A stretch of 21,238 nt of DNA from an uncultured Bacilli bacterium (GTDB lineage Bacteria > Bacillota_I > Bacilli_A > RF39 > UBA660). Made by a program: the position numbers and the translations under genes. The notes under the pieces were generated by a model. The model did not search any database. It had not been told where the DNA came from and saw only the letters and a list, made by a program, of their open reading frames with translations. The stretch is taken from the NCBI GenBank assembly GCA_934101225.1, contig CAKOQK010000021.1, forward strand, positions 1-21,238, given 5' to 3'. Numbering within the stretch: position 1 is the stretch's first letter; the number at the start of each line of letters is the position of its first letter. Shown piece by piece: positions 13,480 to 21,238 of this stretch.

Positions 13480-13499
13480 TGTAAAGCACCTCCATATTA

Positions 13500-13640
13500 T
13501 CAAAAAATGAATGCCAAATGCATTCATCCATATAAAAACCAATTCACTTTATTCTATGGCTTTTTACCTATCAGCTACTCTAAAATCTTGTGCCAATCAG
13601 GTGGACTCTTGCAATCGCTTTCCTTTTTCAAACAACTGTA
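13500..13640 (-). ncRNA. L20-type leader RNA of the infC operon
   Basis: About 140 bases lie between the promoter and infC. They contain paired segments (GTCCACCTGATTGGC, then GTAGCTGATAGG) and a terminator-like hairpin just before the ribosome binding site. Position and elements match the L20 leaders of Firmicutes, in which L20 binding favours premature termination. The fold was judged by eye only. Confidence 0.65.
13507..13527 (-). terminator. Attenuator hairpin upstream of infC
   Basis: On the minus strand ATGAATGC (13527-13520) and GCATTCAT (13514-13507) pair over a five-base loop and are followed by a T run, 14 bases before the infC binding site. It is the premature terminator expected for the leader. 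Confidence 0.8.
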
Positions 13641-13668
13641 TTATTACATTTTTAATAAATATTGTCAA
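13641..13668 (-). promoter_or_regulatory. Promoter of the infC-rpmI-rplT operon
   Basis: TTGACA (13668-13663), a 16-base spacer and TAATAA (13646-13641) on the minus strand. The start falls near 13634, giving a leader of about 150 bases. Confidence 0.65.
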
Positions 13669-13741
13669 GTATCTTAAACAATATTTCATCATAATTTTAT
13701 ACATTTTGTTAAAAATTATTACAAAAATCAAAAAAAGATGA

Positions 13742-15958
13742 TTACTCACCTTTTCTAAATAAACCTTTTCTTGATTTCTTTTCAGTTTTTTCTTCTTTAT
13801 TTTCTTTAACTTCTTCTTTAGAAGATTTCTTTTTATCACTATTAAATAAAGCTTCTTTTCTTGATAAGTTAAGTCTTCCACGATTATCATATCCTAAAGA
13901 TTTAACAACAATTTCATCTCCAACTTTAACTATATCACTAGGTTTATTAATTCTTTCTTTATCTAATTGAGAAACATGTACTAAGCCTTCACAACCAGGC
14001 CATAATTCAACAAAGCATCCGAAATCTTCAACCTTAGTAACTTTACCATTATAAATTTTACCATCTTCAACTTCTCTAACGATTTGTTCAATTCTTTCCA
14101 TAGTTCTATCAATAACTTCTTGATTAGTATGATAAACAATAACTCTTCCGTCATCTTCAATATCAATTTTAACAGCATCTTTATCAGAAACAGTCTTAAC
14201 ACCTTCTGGAGAACATTCTAAAATAATCTTAGTAATCATTTCTCCGCCTCTACCAATAACATCTTTAATCTTTTCTGGATCGATATTCATCATCTTAATC
14301 TTAGGAGCATATGGTGATAATTCTTTTCTTGGCTCAGCAATAACGCTTTCCATTAAATCAAGAATTTGCATTCTAGCTTTTCTTGCTTGTTCTAATGCTT
14401 CTTTTAAGATTGCTTTAGTAACACCTTTAATCTTGATATCCATTTGTAATGCAGTAATACCTTTTCTAGTACCAGCAACTTTAAAGTCCATATCTCCCAT
14501 ATGATCTTCAAGTCCTTGAATATCTGTTAAAATAGTATATTTTTTACCTTTAGTAATAAGTCCCATTGCAATTCCCGCAACTGGTGCTTTAATTGGAACT
14601 CCTGCAGCCATAAGTGATAAACATCCTGCACAAATACTTGCTTGAGAAGATGATCCATTACTTTCTAAAATTTCAGATACTACTCTTATTGTATATGGGA
14701 ATTCTTCTTCAGATGGAATAACTTGTAATAGAGCTCTTTCTCCTAATGCACCATGACCAATTTCTCTTCTTCCTGGAGCACCATATCTACCAGTTTCACC
14801 TACACTAAAATTAGGGAAATTATAATGAAGCATAAATCTCTTAGTGTCTTCAAGTCCTAAACCATCTAAAATTTGATGTTCTCCTATAGCGCCAAGTGTT
14901 GTTGTTGCTAAAGCCTGAGTTTGTCCTCTTGTAAATACGGCTGATCCATGAGTTCTAGGAAGTAAATCAATGTAAGCAGATAGTGGTCTAATTTCATCTA
15001 ACGCTCTTCCATCAGGTCTTACATGTTTATTAGTAATTAAATCTCTAACAACTTCTCCTTCAATATTATTAACAATCTTAGTAACATCTTTTTCTATTGT
15101 ATCTACATCAGGATATTTTTCTAAGAAATAATTAATAGTTTCTTCTTTAACTTCATCAATTTTAGCATAACTTGCAAGTTTATCTTTAATTTGAACTGCT
15201 TCAAGCGTTTTATCTTCAGCATATTCTTTAACTTCTTTTTCTAATTTTTCATCAATCTTAGCAAGCTCAACAGTTACTTTTTCTTGTCCAACAGCTTCAA
15301 TTATACTTTCTTGGAATTCACATAACATTTTAACATGTTTTTGTCCAAACATTAAAGCAGCTAACATATCTTCTTCACTTGCTTCATGAGCTCCAGCTTC
15401 AATCATACAAATATCATTTTTAGTTCCAGCAACTGTTACAGTAAGTTCACATTTATCTATTTGTTCACTTGTTGGATTAATAATAAATTCTTTACCAATT
15501 TTACCAACTACTACTCCTGCAACTGGTCCATCAAATGGGATTTTAGAAATTCCAAGTGCTAAACTTGAACCAAATAAAGCCGTCATTTCCGGTGAGTTAT
15601 TCGGATCTACTGATAATATTGTATTAATAACTTGTACTTCATTTCTAAAGTTTTCATCAAACATTGGTCTAATTGGTCTATCTATTTGACGAGCAGCAAG
15701 GGTTGCAGCATCAGTAGGTTTTCCTTCTCTTTTAATAAACCCACCTGGTATTTTACCAACTGAATATAATTTTTCATTATAAACAACTGTTAAAGGAAAG
15801 AAATCACCAGTTCCTACTGTATCACTCATTACAGCAGCAGATAACACAACTGTATCACCATATCTAACAAGTACAGCACCATCAGCTTGTTTAGCAAGTT
15901 CTCCAGTTTCAACAACTAATTTTCTTCCTAAAAAATCATAAACAAATTCCTTTTTCAT
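13742..15958 (-). CDS. pnp: Polyribonucleotide nucleotidyltransferase (PNPase)
   Basis: PNPase degrades RNA 3' to 5' using phosphate and can add tails. The 738-residue protein has the standard order: first RNase PH domain, helical domain, second RNase PH domain (MGDMDFKVAGTRKGITALQMDIK), KH domain (about 553-633, with G569-R-G-G) and S1 domain (about 634-705, NGKVTKVEDFGCFVELWPG). A Lys/Glu-rich tail of about 33 residues ends in KSRKGLFRKGE. The start at 15958 has AGAAGGA eight bases upstream; a TTG seven codons earlier lies before that site and was rejected. It follows rpsO behind a modest terminator, so some read-through from the rpsO promoter is expected, as in many bacteria. Confidence 0.97.
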   Translation of the reverse strand: MKKEFVYDFLGRKLVVETGELAKQADGAVLVRYGDTVVLSAAVMSDTVGTGDFFPLTVVYNEKLYSVGKIPGGFIKREGKPTDAATLAARQIDRPIRPMFDENFRNEVQVINTILSVDPNNSPEMTALFGSSLALGISKIPFDGPVAGVVVGKIGKEFIINPTSEQIDKCELTVTVAGTKNDICMIEAGAHEASEEDMLAALMFGQKHVKMLCEFQESIIEAVGQEKVTVELAKIDEKLEKEVKEYAEDKTLEAVQIKDKLASYAKIDEVKEETINYFLEKYPDVDTIEKDVTKIVNNIEGEVVRDLITNKHVRPDGRALDEIRPLSAYIDLLPRTHGSAVFTRGQTQALATTTLGAIGEHQILDGLGLEDTKRFMLHYNFPNFSVGETGRYGAPGRREIGHGALGERALLQVIPSEEEFPYTIRVVSEILESNGSSSQASICAGCLSLMAAGVPIKAPVAGIAMGLITKGKKYTILTDIQGLEDHMGDMDFKVAGTRKGITALQMDIKIKGVTKAILKEALEQARKARMQILDLMESVIAEPRKELSPYAPKIKMMNIDPEKIKDVIGRGGEMITKIILECSPEGVKTVSDKDAVKIDIEDDGRVIVYHTNQEVIDRTMERIEQIVREVEDGKIYNGKVTKVEDFGCFVELWPGCEGLVHVSQLDKERINKPSDIVKVGDEIVVKSLGYDNRGRLNLSRKEALFNSDKKKSSKEEVKENKEEKTEKKSRKGLFRKGE

Positions 15959-15987
15959 TTTATCCTTCTCTCTATTCAATATAAAAA

Positions 15988-16008
15988 GACACTAAAAAAT
16001 ATAGTGCC
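15988..16008 (-). terminator. Terminator between rpsO and pnp
   Basis: On the minus strand GGCACTA (16008-16002) and TAGTGTC (15994-15988) pair with one G-U over a seven-base loop, followed by TTTTTA. It lies directly after the rpsO stop and only about 30 bases before the pnp start, and no pnp promoter is visible between. Confidence 0.65.
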
Positions 16009-16009
16009 C

Positions 16010-16279
16010 TTATTTTCTAATATTTAATTTTTTAATAACTTCACGATATTTAACAACATCATTTTTCTTTAAATAATCTAATAAACTTCTTCTCTTACCA
16101 ATCATTAAGTGTAATCCTCTTTTTGAATGATAATCATGTTTATTATCTTTTAAATGTTCTGTTAAATTGTTAATCTTATCTGTTAAGATAGCAATTTGTA
16201 CTGAAGTATCTCCAGTATTTTTAGCATCTTTAGCAAATTCTTGAACTCTAGATGCAATTTGTTCTTTACTTACAGCCAT
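16010..16279 (-). CDS. rpsO: 30S ribosomal protein S15
   Basis: The 89-residue protein (MAVSKEQIASRVQEFA, DTGDTSVQIAILTDKINNLTEHL-type centre, HDYHSKRGLHLMIGKRRSLLDYLKK) is a full-length S15, an early-binding small-subunit protein. The start at 16279 has AAAGGA at proper distance; another in-frame ATG 12 bases upstream directly abuts the binding site and was rejected because S15 is normally 89 residues. It is followed by pnp, the usual arrangement. Confidence 0.97.
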   Translation of the reverse strand: MAVSKEQIASRVQEFAKDAKNTGDTSVQIAILTDKINNLTEHLKDNKHDYHSKRGLHLMIGKRRSLLDYLKKNDVVKYREVIKKLNIRK

Positions 16280-16313
16280 AATTAAATCCATTCCTTTCTA
16301 TTAAACATTAATC

Positions 16314-16353
16314 GGTTATAACCTAGTCTAAATTCCGAAAGGAAAATCTAAAC
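16314..16353 (-). promoter_or_regulatory. Structured rpsO leader, possible S15 autoregulatory site
   Basis: On the minus strand a hairpin of about eleven pairs (GTTTAGATTTTCC against GGAATTTAGAC, loop TTTC) is followed by the palindrome GGTTATAACC at 16323-16314, just before the rpsO binding site. S15 represses its own mRNA in several bacteria through varied leader structures. This match is by position and structure, not by sequence. Confidence 0.4.
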
Positions 16354-16377
16354 CACGTTAAAACTTCAACTAGTCAT

Positions 16378-16407
16378 AATATACTATATTTTATAATGAA
16401 AAGTCAA
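16378..16407 (-). promoter_or_regulatory. Promoter of rpsO
   Basis: TTGACT (16407-16402), an 18-base spacer and TATATT (16383-16378) on the minus strand, giving a leader of about 90 bases that contains the hairpins near rpsO. Confidence 0.6.
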
Positions 16408-16422
16408 ATGTATTTTCAATAT

Positions 16423-17352
16423 TTATCTAACTTTTTTATAAATTAGAACTGAATCTTTCTCATTACGATTATGAATAATTCCAGTTAAACCTGTAAAAGG
16501 ATTCACATTCAACGGTATTTCTTTAAAAATCATTTTTAAAGAGACAAGATCATAAATTTCAGCCCATTCATCATAATATTTTGTATCATTAGTAAAATCA
16601 TACAAATAACAAACTAATATTTTTCCATCTATATCCAATATTTTTGATAACTTATAAACTATATCATACAATTCTTGATTTTTTAAATATTGTCCTACAT
16701 TAGAAAGCCATATATTATCATAAAATCTAGTTCCTATAAATTTTTTTAAATCACATGTTATAAATGTTGGAATAATTTTTTTAATCATTGTTTTTAAAGT
16801 TTCATAAGAGTCATTATCTCTTAAATATAAATTACATTTTTCTAAAATACTTGTTCTATACTCATCATAATTAAATAAGTTCTCTCTAATTTTAATCGAA
16901 TCATACGTATTAAGTAACTCATCCCAAAACAGAAATGATTCAAAATCTAAATATCTTAATGTAACTTTAACTTTTTCATATATTTCTTTATTAAATACAT
17001 ATTTATTCTTTTTAAATACTTTCGGATAATCAATATACCTTAAAAACATTAAAAATTCTTCTCTATTTAAGCACAAAATACTTGCCATTTTTAGATAAAA
17101 ATAATATTTTGTGAATAAATTGATATCTACAACAGTTATATCTTTGCAATTACAATAAATTGCATTTAAAACTTGATCACAAGATGAACCTACCGTTAAT
17201 AAATTCTTATCTTTTAAATCAAATAAATTAATATATCCTGAAATATTTTCGGTAGCAAAAGGATAAATATTAGAAAAATAATTATTATGTTTATTATAAT
17301 TATTTTCTATTTTATCTATCGCTATTTTTAAATTACTATTTAAATCATTCAT
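16423..17352 (-). CDS. DUF3419/BtaA-like SAM-dependent transferase, tentative
   Basis: The 309-residue protein has a Rossmann-type SAM site near its N terminus: LLTVGSSCDQVLNAI (about 51-65), then ITVVDINLFTKYYFYLKMASI (about 72-92) with D76 as the acidic residue, followed by EFLMFL. That layout resembles DUF3419 proteins, related to BtaA, which move the 3-amino-3-carboxypropyl group of SAM. The rest shows no motif I can name. A methyltransferase or aminocarboxypropyl transferase of unknown substrate is the best call. It is third in a three-gene unit, 12 bases after the upstream gene. Its own binding site is weak (no clear AGGAGG within 12 bases), so translation may depend on the upstream gene. 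Confidence 0.55.
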   Translation of the reverse strand: MNDLNSNLKIAIDKIENNYNKHNNYFSNIYPFATENISGYINLFDLKDKNLLTVGSSCDQVLNAIYCNCKDITVVDINLFTKYYFYLKMASILCLNREEFLMFLRYIDYPKVFKKNKYVFNKEIYEKVKVTLRYLDFESFLFWDELLNTYDSIKIRENLFNYDEYRTSILEKCNLYLRDNDSYETLKTMIKKIIPTFITCDLKKFIGTRFYDNIWLSNVGQYLKNQELYDIVYKLSKILDIDGKILVCYLYDFTNDTKYYDEWAEIYDLVSLKMIFKEIPLNVNPFTGLTGIIHNRNEKDSVLIYKKVR

Positions 17353-17364
17353 AAAAATCTATTA

Positions 17365-18552
17365 TTATTTTCTCTTATTTATATACTTTTTTACATTTGA
17401 TTCACTTAGTAATTCATATTCTACTATTAAATCTATAGCATCTTCATTATCAGAGTTTAAAATAACTCTTAATAATTTACATTTTGTTAAAAAATCAAGC
17501 TCATCTTTATAACTACCTAGAAATTCGATTGCCATATTTTCATTGTTTTCAATAATAATTTCACTAGCAAATTCATTAACATTAAATTTTTCAGCAAGTA
17601 GCTCTGCTAAATCTTCACCTAAAAAATCAAGTTTAGAAATAGCTTTTTTTAATTTTATTGTATCTTCATTATTTAAATTATAAGTATCAAGATAAGCTGA
17701 AAGTGCATCATCATTTATATTATCAACATTTTCTAAAAAAGCATCAATTTCACGATTTGATATAAGTTCTAATCCATTATTAGAAGCATAATTATTATAC
17801 TTTTCAATTAATACTTGAATTTTTTTAGACCCATTAAGATAATAATTTTTTTCGTATTCACCATCATTACAGTAATGTACGTCTTCATAATATGTATTTA
17901 CTACATATGAAAATAATTCACTAATCTTACGTCTTACAACAATCATTAAAGCTTTTTCACTTATTTTTTGTTTCATTTTATTTATAAAAAAGCTAAAATA
18001 CTCATCTGTCGGAGTAATATCTTGTCGTAAATTACCTATATATTGAAATTTATCCAATTCTTTTTGATATACATTGATATTTGTTAATTTATTTAATGGT
18101 GTTGAAAATTTAATATATTCCTTTTTTATTGGACATAAAATCTTTTTATCTACAAGTTCTTTTATTTCATCAACACTATATTTTTTTGTTTGTAATTCAA
18201 ATGAATCTTCACATGCACATTTAATTCCTAAATTATGTAAATATACAACTTTGGTATCAAATAAACCAGGCATCGGCTCTAAAACAATTTTATCAACAGG
18301 AATTGTTACTACTTTTGTATATTGTTTATTATCCCTATATCTTAGATATTCTAATAAATCATCACTCGTAAATTTAATATTAAAAAATCTTTTTGCAATT
18401 AAATAATAATTTAATTCATTACTTGGATTATTTAAAAAATTTAAAATGTCATTATATTCATTTCTTTCTCTTTCTGGCAAACGGACAATATTTAACTGTT
18501 CAACTACATCTTCATCGCAACTAATTTCTTTATCTTTCCAAAAAATTCTCAT
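17365..18552 (-). CDS. Conserved-looking cytoplasmic protein of unknown function
   Basis: The 395-residue protein is not recognised. It has no signal peptide or membrane segment and is rich in charged residues. The first third has a mixed fold with PGLFDTKVVYLHNLGIKCACEDSFEL, which includes a Cys-x-Cys. The middle has a basic helix (KALMIVVRRKISELF). The last third is acidic and helical, with DALSAYLDTYNLNN and DFLGEDLAELLAEKF, like a protein-interaction region. It lies 13 bases behind the 233-residue protein gene and 12 bases ahead of the SAM-enzyme-like gene. All three are probably made together. AGAAGG lies ten bases before the ATG. Confidence 0.65.
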   Translation of the reverse strand: MRIFWKDKEISCDEDVVEQLNIVRLPERERNEYNDILNFLNNPSNELNYYLIAKRFFNIKFTSDDLLEYLRYRDNKQYTKVVTIPVDKIVLEPMPGLFDTKVVYLHNLGIKCACEDSFELQTKKYSVDEIKELVDKKILCPIKKEYIKFSTPLNKLTNINVYQKELDKFQYIGNLRQDITPTDEYFSFFINKMKQKISEKALMIVVRRKISELFSYVVNTYYEDVHYCNDGEYEKNYYLNGSKKIQVLIEKYNNYASNNGLELISNREIDAFLENVDNINDDALSAYLDTYNLNNEDTIKLKKAISKLDFLGEDLAELLAEKFNVNEFASEIIIENNENMAIEFLGSYKDELDFLTKCKLLRVILNSDNEDAIDLIVEYELLSESNVKKYINKRK

Positions 18553-18565
18553 TTAAAATAACCTT

Positions 18566-19267
18566 CTATCTTGTCTTAACTTTCACATCTTCTTTTTTTA
18601 CATCACCAAATAATCTTGATTCATCACCAGCAAGTGCTAATGCATAGTTATATAAAGAATTTGTTCCAGCATATTCGGTATTAACTAATTTAAGATTAGT
18701 AAAATCTGTTAAAATTACTGTTCCATCTTCAAACTCTACTTGTACTTTATCATCATCTTCCCAATCCTTCCATGAAACTACTTTCTTAACAAATACACCA
18801 TTTTCATTTTCAATAATACAATAATTAAAATTATAATTTAAACTATATGTTTTATTCCAACCATATGCATCAAGTCTAGTACTTAAATTTTGTAATTTAT
18901 CATAACTTATTACTCTTGAAACTTCACCACCAGATAATTCAACTGCTAAATCATAAACATTATCATAATCAGTTGCTCTAACAAGTCCTACATTTTGTAC
19001 ACCTGTCAAAACTTGCAACCCATCTGCTGTTGAGTATTCAACAACTTCACCAGAATAATCCGAATAGTTATCAACTTTAGCAATCATTGTACCCTCACCA
19101 TTGTAATCAATAACTGCATTAAATTCTTTTACAGTATCAAAATTATCTCTATTTGAATTCAATTTACTACATGCCTTAATTCCACTAAATGCTAAAACCC
19201 CTCCAAGAGTAAGAACACTAACAACTAGCTTAGCATTTTCAAAACTATCACTACTATAATATCCCAT
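18566..19267 (-). CDS. Membrane-anchored protein with an internal duplication, unknown function
   Basis: The 233-residue protein is not recognised. A hydrophobic segment (about 13-30) probably anchors it; the Cys at 33 is not in a lipobox. The rest contains two similar blocks. Residues 75-122 (VVEYSTADGLQVLTGVQNVG, then NVYDLAVELSGGE) and 176-222 (VQVEFEDGTVILTDFTNLKL, then SLYNYALALAGDE) share strand pattern and spacing, so the protein arose by duplication. The first gene of a three-gene unit, it has a clear promoter and an AAGGAGG binding site. The role is unknown; a cell-surface place is inferred from the anchor, and the side of the membrane is not certain. Confidence 0.65.
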   Translation of the reverse strand: MGYYSSDSFENAKLVVSVLTLGGVLAFSGIKACSKLNSNRDNFDTVKEFNAVIDYNGEGTMIAKVDNYSDYSGEVVEYSTADGLQVLTGVQNVGLVRATDYDNVYDLAVELSGGEVSRVISYDKLQNLSTRLDAYGWNKTYSLNYNFNYCIIENENGVFVKKVVSWKDWEDDDKVQVEFEDGTVILTDFTNLKLVNTEYAGTNSLYNYALALAGDESRLFGDVKKEDVKVKTR

Positions 19268-19293
19268 ATAAATTTCCTCCTTGATTAGGGCAT

Positions 19294-19322
19294 ACTATAA
19301 CATAAAATCAGCTTTTTGTAAA
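19294..19322 (-). promoter_or_regulatory. Promoter of the three-gene unknown operon
   Basis: TTTACA (19322-19317), a 17-base spacer and TATAGT (19299-19294) on the minus strand, about 20 bases ahead of the binding site of the 233-residue protein gene. Confidence 0.65.
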
Positions 19323-19399
19323 TAAGTATAAATCTTAAGCATTTCTAAAAATTATTTAATAACCATAATTAAAAGATATCATTTAAAATATTTTCCTAA

Positions 19400-19804
19400 T
19401 TATTTTGTACAATATGTTATTTCTTCATCTACTTTATTTGATATAATAATATCTTTTATTCCACCATTTTCAGGCATGCTATTACATTTTACTAGATAGA
19501 AATCTTGATTTTTTGATTTATAAATTTTAGATCCACCATCGTTAGCAGTTGTATACAAATCCATTAAAGAAATAATGTCATCTATAGAAATTGAATCATT
19601 GTTTAATTCTTCTTTTAAGTTAATTTCATCACCATTTTCTTTAATAAATTTTGGATTAGGAAAAGTAGAATATATTGTTGTTTCTTCATTTAATTTATAA
19701 ATTTCATACATATCATATGTTTTTTTCTTTTCTTCCTTTTCTTTGATTGAGCATCCAGTTAGTAAAATTAATGCAATAATAGTAATTACGATTTTTTTCT
19801 TCAT
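19400..19804 (-). CDS. Small lipoprotein, unknown function
   Basis: The 134-residue protein begins MKKKIVITIIALILLTGCS, a classic lipoprotein signal with LTGC lipobox, so it should be attached to the outer face of the membrane. A Lys/Glu-rich linker follows, then an unrecognised domain with MYEIYKLNEETTIYSTFPNP and a terminal TYC. The start at 19804 has GGAGG nine bases upstream; two earlier Met codons lie too close to or before it. It lies 46 bases after the YolD-like gene and may be read through from it, but a shared role is not evident. Confidence 0.75.
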   Translation of the reverse strand: MKKKIVITIIALILLTGCSIKEKEEKKKTYDMYEIYKLNEETTIYSTFPNPKFIKENGDEINLKEELNNDSISIDDIISLMDLYTTANDGGSKIYKSKNQDFYLVKCNSMPENGGIKDIIISNKVDEEITYCTK

Positions 19805-19850
19805 TCTCATTAGCCTCCATTTCAAAATAATTATATCAATTATTTAAATA

Positions 19851-20252
19851 TTATAAAATTATAATTTCAGTTATGTCATCTAAATAAATTTTTTCATTAT
19901 CAATCATTTTAATATATCCATTAACTAAATCTAATGATTTAACTTTACCGGTTTTATTTATATATTTTCCGCCTTCTTTTTTTAAATCAGCTATAAAATA
20001 AGTAATCTTAATTTCCAAATGTTTATTAACATTTTCCTTTATTATATTTAAAGTCTCATTAAGTTTATCAACACTTTCTTCATCTAAAATATGTTTTCTT
20101 GTTGTTAATCTAGCCGTTTCTTCTATTTCTTCATCATAGCCAACTAAAGCCGCAAAAGGAGCAAACTGCCCAGCTCTTTTATCTATACTCATTCTAGAAT
20201 GATACTTAGGTTCATAATGAGGTAGATTAATAATATCTTCATATTTATTCAT
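19851..20252 (-). CDS. YolD-like protein
   Basis: The 133-residue protein carries the YolD-like signature near its N terminus: MSIDKRAGQFAPFAALVGYDE (about 21-41). The rest is a helix followed by a strand-rich C domain (KTGKVKSLDLVNGYIKMIDN). YolD-like proteins are the usual partners of UvrX/YqjW-type Y-family polymerases, and may assist them; the exact function is not known. Its ATG overlaps the stop codon of the polymerase gene by one base, so translation is coupled. Confidence 0.85.
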   Translation of the reverse strand: MNKYEDIINLPHYEPKYHSRMSIDKRAGQFAPFAALVGYDEEIEETARLTTRKHILDEESVDKLNETLNIIKENVNKHLEIKITYFIADLKKEGGKYINKTGKVKSLDLVNGYIKMIDNEKIYLDDITEIIIL

Positions 20253-21238
20253 TATCCTTTATGTCCTCCTACTTCTCTATTTCGGTCAATAGCAGTTGAT
20301 CCTTCTTCTAAATTCATTCCTTTAAGAATTGAGTTCTTTCCAAATTTATTTTTTATATCAATAATTGCATGTTGTAATTTTTTATCATCTTCTTGATGTT
20401 TTTTTACTTCTTCTTTTTCTAATGTTTTATCTATGGTGTTAAATAAATCTAATTGTTCAAACACTAAATCATTTTTAGTTTTACTTTCTGTTTTTAAATT
20501 ACACACTGTAATATTTATTTTTCTTATTAATAGATTTTTATTAACTATTTCATCATATAACTTGATACATTTTTCAGATAATATCTTACTTGAAAATGTA
20601 TAATAATCTAAATTAATTGTTCCATGAGCATTTTTAGGCACATATCTTCCATAATTATCTTTACTTATTGGTCCATCATATTTATTTCTTATTTCTGGAT
20701 TAGTTAAATTTGAAACATCATAAGTTAAATCTAAAACTATTTGCCTTGTTGTTAATTCTTTTTCTGTTAAATCTAGCGCTAAAGAATCAATCATTTCTCT
20801 AACAATTAACTTTGTTCCTTCATAATTATAAGGACAATGCAAAACTTGTCCAGAAGATAAACTACTTGCTTCTGGTTTATATTTTTTTACATCCTTTATT
20901 GTTGTTGGTTCATAACCCCATGCATGGTCTATTAATAATTCCGCGTTAACTCCAAACAAATTATATAAATAGTTTTCATTTTTAATGGACATTAATGCTA
21001 CATCGCCCATTGTATACATTCCATTTTCTTCTAACTTTTTAGCAATACCTTTTCCAACTCTCCAAAATGAGGTTAATGGTTTGTGTTCCCATAAAATTTT
21101 TCGGTAAGACATTTCATCTAAAGATGCCATTCTTACTCCAATTTCATTTGGTTTCATATGTTTGGCAACTATATCCATAGCTATTTTAGCTAAATACATA
21201 TTAGTTCCTATTCCTGCTGTTGCTGTTATCCCTGTTTC
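20252..21238 (-). CDS. Y-family (UvrX/UmuC-like) DNA repair polymerase, C-terminal part
   Basis: The frame is open from the right window edge (21238) to its stop, 328 residues. The first visible residues, TATAGIGTNMYLAKIAMDIVA, match the palm region of Y-family polymerases just after the catalytic SxDE motif, which itself lies outside the window. The thumb with a helix-hairpin-helix (WRVGKGIAKKLEENGMYTMGDVA) and the little-finger domain follow. These polymerases copy past damaged bases. The coupling to a YolD-like gene points to the UvrX/YqjW type rather than DinB. An internal ATG at 21199 is not the start. A possible SOS operator would be upstream, out of view. Confidence 0.88.
   Translation of the reverse strand, partial: ETGITATAGIGTNMYLAKIAMDIVAKHMKPNEIGVRMASLDEMSYRKILWEHKPLTSFWRVGKGIAKKLEENGMYTMGDVALMSIKNENYLYNLFGVNAELLIDHAWGYEPTTIKDVKKYKPEASSLSSGQVLHCPYNYEGTKLIVREMIDSLALDLTEKELTTRQIVLDLTYDVSNLTNPEIRNKYDGPISKDNYGRYVPKNAHGTINLDYYTFSSKILSEKCIKLYDEIVNKNLLIRKINITVCNLKTESKTKNDLVFEQLDLFNTIDKTLEKEEVKKHQEDDKKLQHAIIDIKNKFGKNSILKGMNLEEGSTAIDRNREVGGHKG

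Noticed and set aside
13597..13890. Minus-strand frame overlapping the pnp end and the infC promoter
   Set aside because: It is out of frame with pnp, Lys/Leu-rich from the pnp tail, and crosses the infC promoter and leader.
19805..19850. AAATAATT/AATTATTT hairpin between the YolD-like and lipoprotein genes
   Set aside because: An A-T only stem without a convincing T run; such pairs arise often by chance in this base composition.
1..21238. CRISPR array, transposase, integrase or prophage genes
   Set aside because: No regularly spaced repeats and no such proteins were found on either strand.

Overview
The window comes from a very AT-rich, low-GC Gram-positive bacterium. It looks like a Firmicute of the Bacilli/Mollicutes-like gut groups. 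The evidence is AGGAGG-type ribosome binding sites, TTGACA/TATAAT promoters, a T-box leader, a B. subtilis-type infC-rpmI-rplT order with an L20-type leader, a cdaA-cdaR pair, and a YolD plus UV-repair polymerase pair. Tryptophans are read from TGG and the standard code keeps every gene open. All intact genes whose ends are visible stop with TAA or TAG, and none with TGA. The exact lineage cannot be fixed without a search.

Left part (1-6900, mostly minus strand). A strong promoter with a seven-G tract in its spacer fires out of the left edge into a gene that starts at position 7. Behind it lie cdaR and cdaA (regulator and synthase of cyclic di-AMP), a small membrane protein, and a YerB-like DUF3048 protein. 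A plus-strand cell-surface protein of unknown function faces them. Next comes a MATE transporter fused to a cytidylate-kinase-like domain.

Centre (7000-12100). A plus-strand pair encodes an LtaS-type lipoteichoic acid synthase and a dGTPase-like HD hydrolase. Opposite them is the most unusual stretch. A tRNA-Gln(CUG) gene runs almost directly into a complete T-box leader, which runs into a 110-residue membrane protein and then into the remains of leucyl-tRNA synthetase. The leuS remains are its first about 24 and last about 23 codons joined in frame, with an added amber codon. A stand-alone GdpP-like DHH/DHHA1 phosphodiesterase follows, so genes for making and probably for breaking cyclic di-AMP both lie in this window.

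Right-centre (12200-16420). This is a conserved translation and RNA-turnover block on the minus strand: rplT, rpmI and infC (infC apparently starts with AUA) behind an L20-type leader with an attenuator, then pnp and rpsO.

Right part (16420-21238, minus strand). A three-gene unit of poorly known proteins includes one resembling DUF3419/BtaA-like SAM enzymes and one membrane-anchored protein with an internal duplication. Then come a lipoprotein, a YolD-like protein and the C-terminal part of a Y-family DNA polymerase cut by the window edge.

No insertion sequence, transposase, integrase or CRISPR array was seen.
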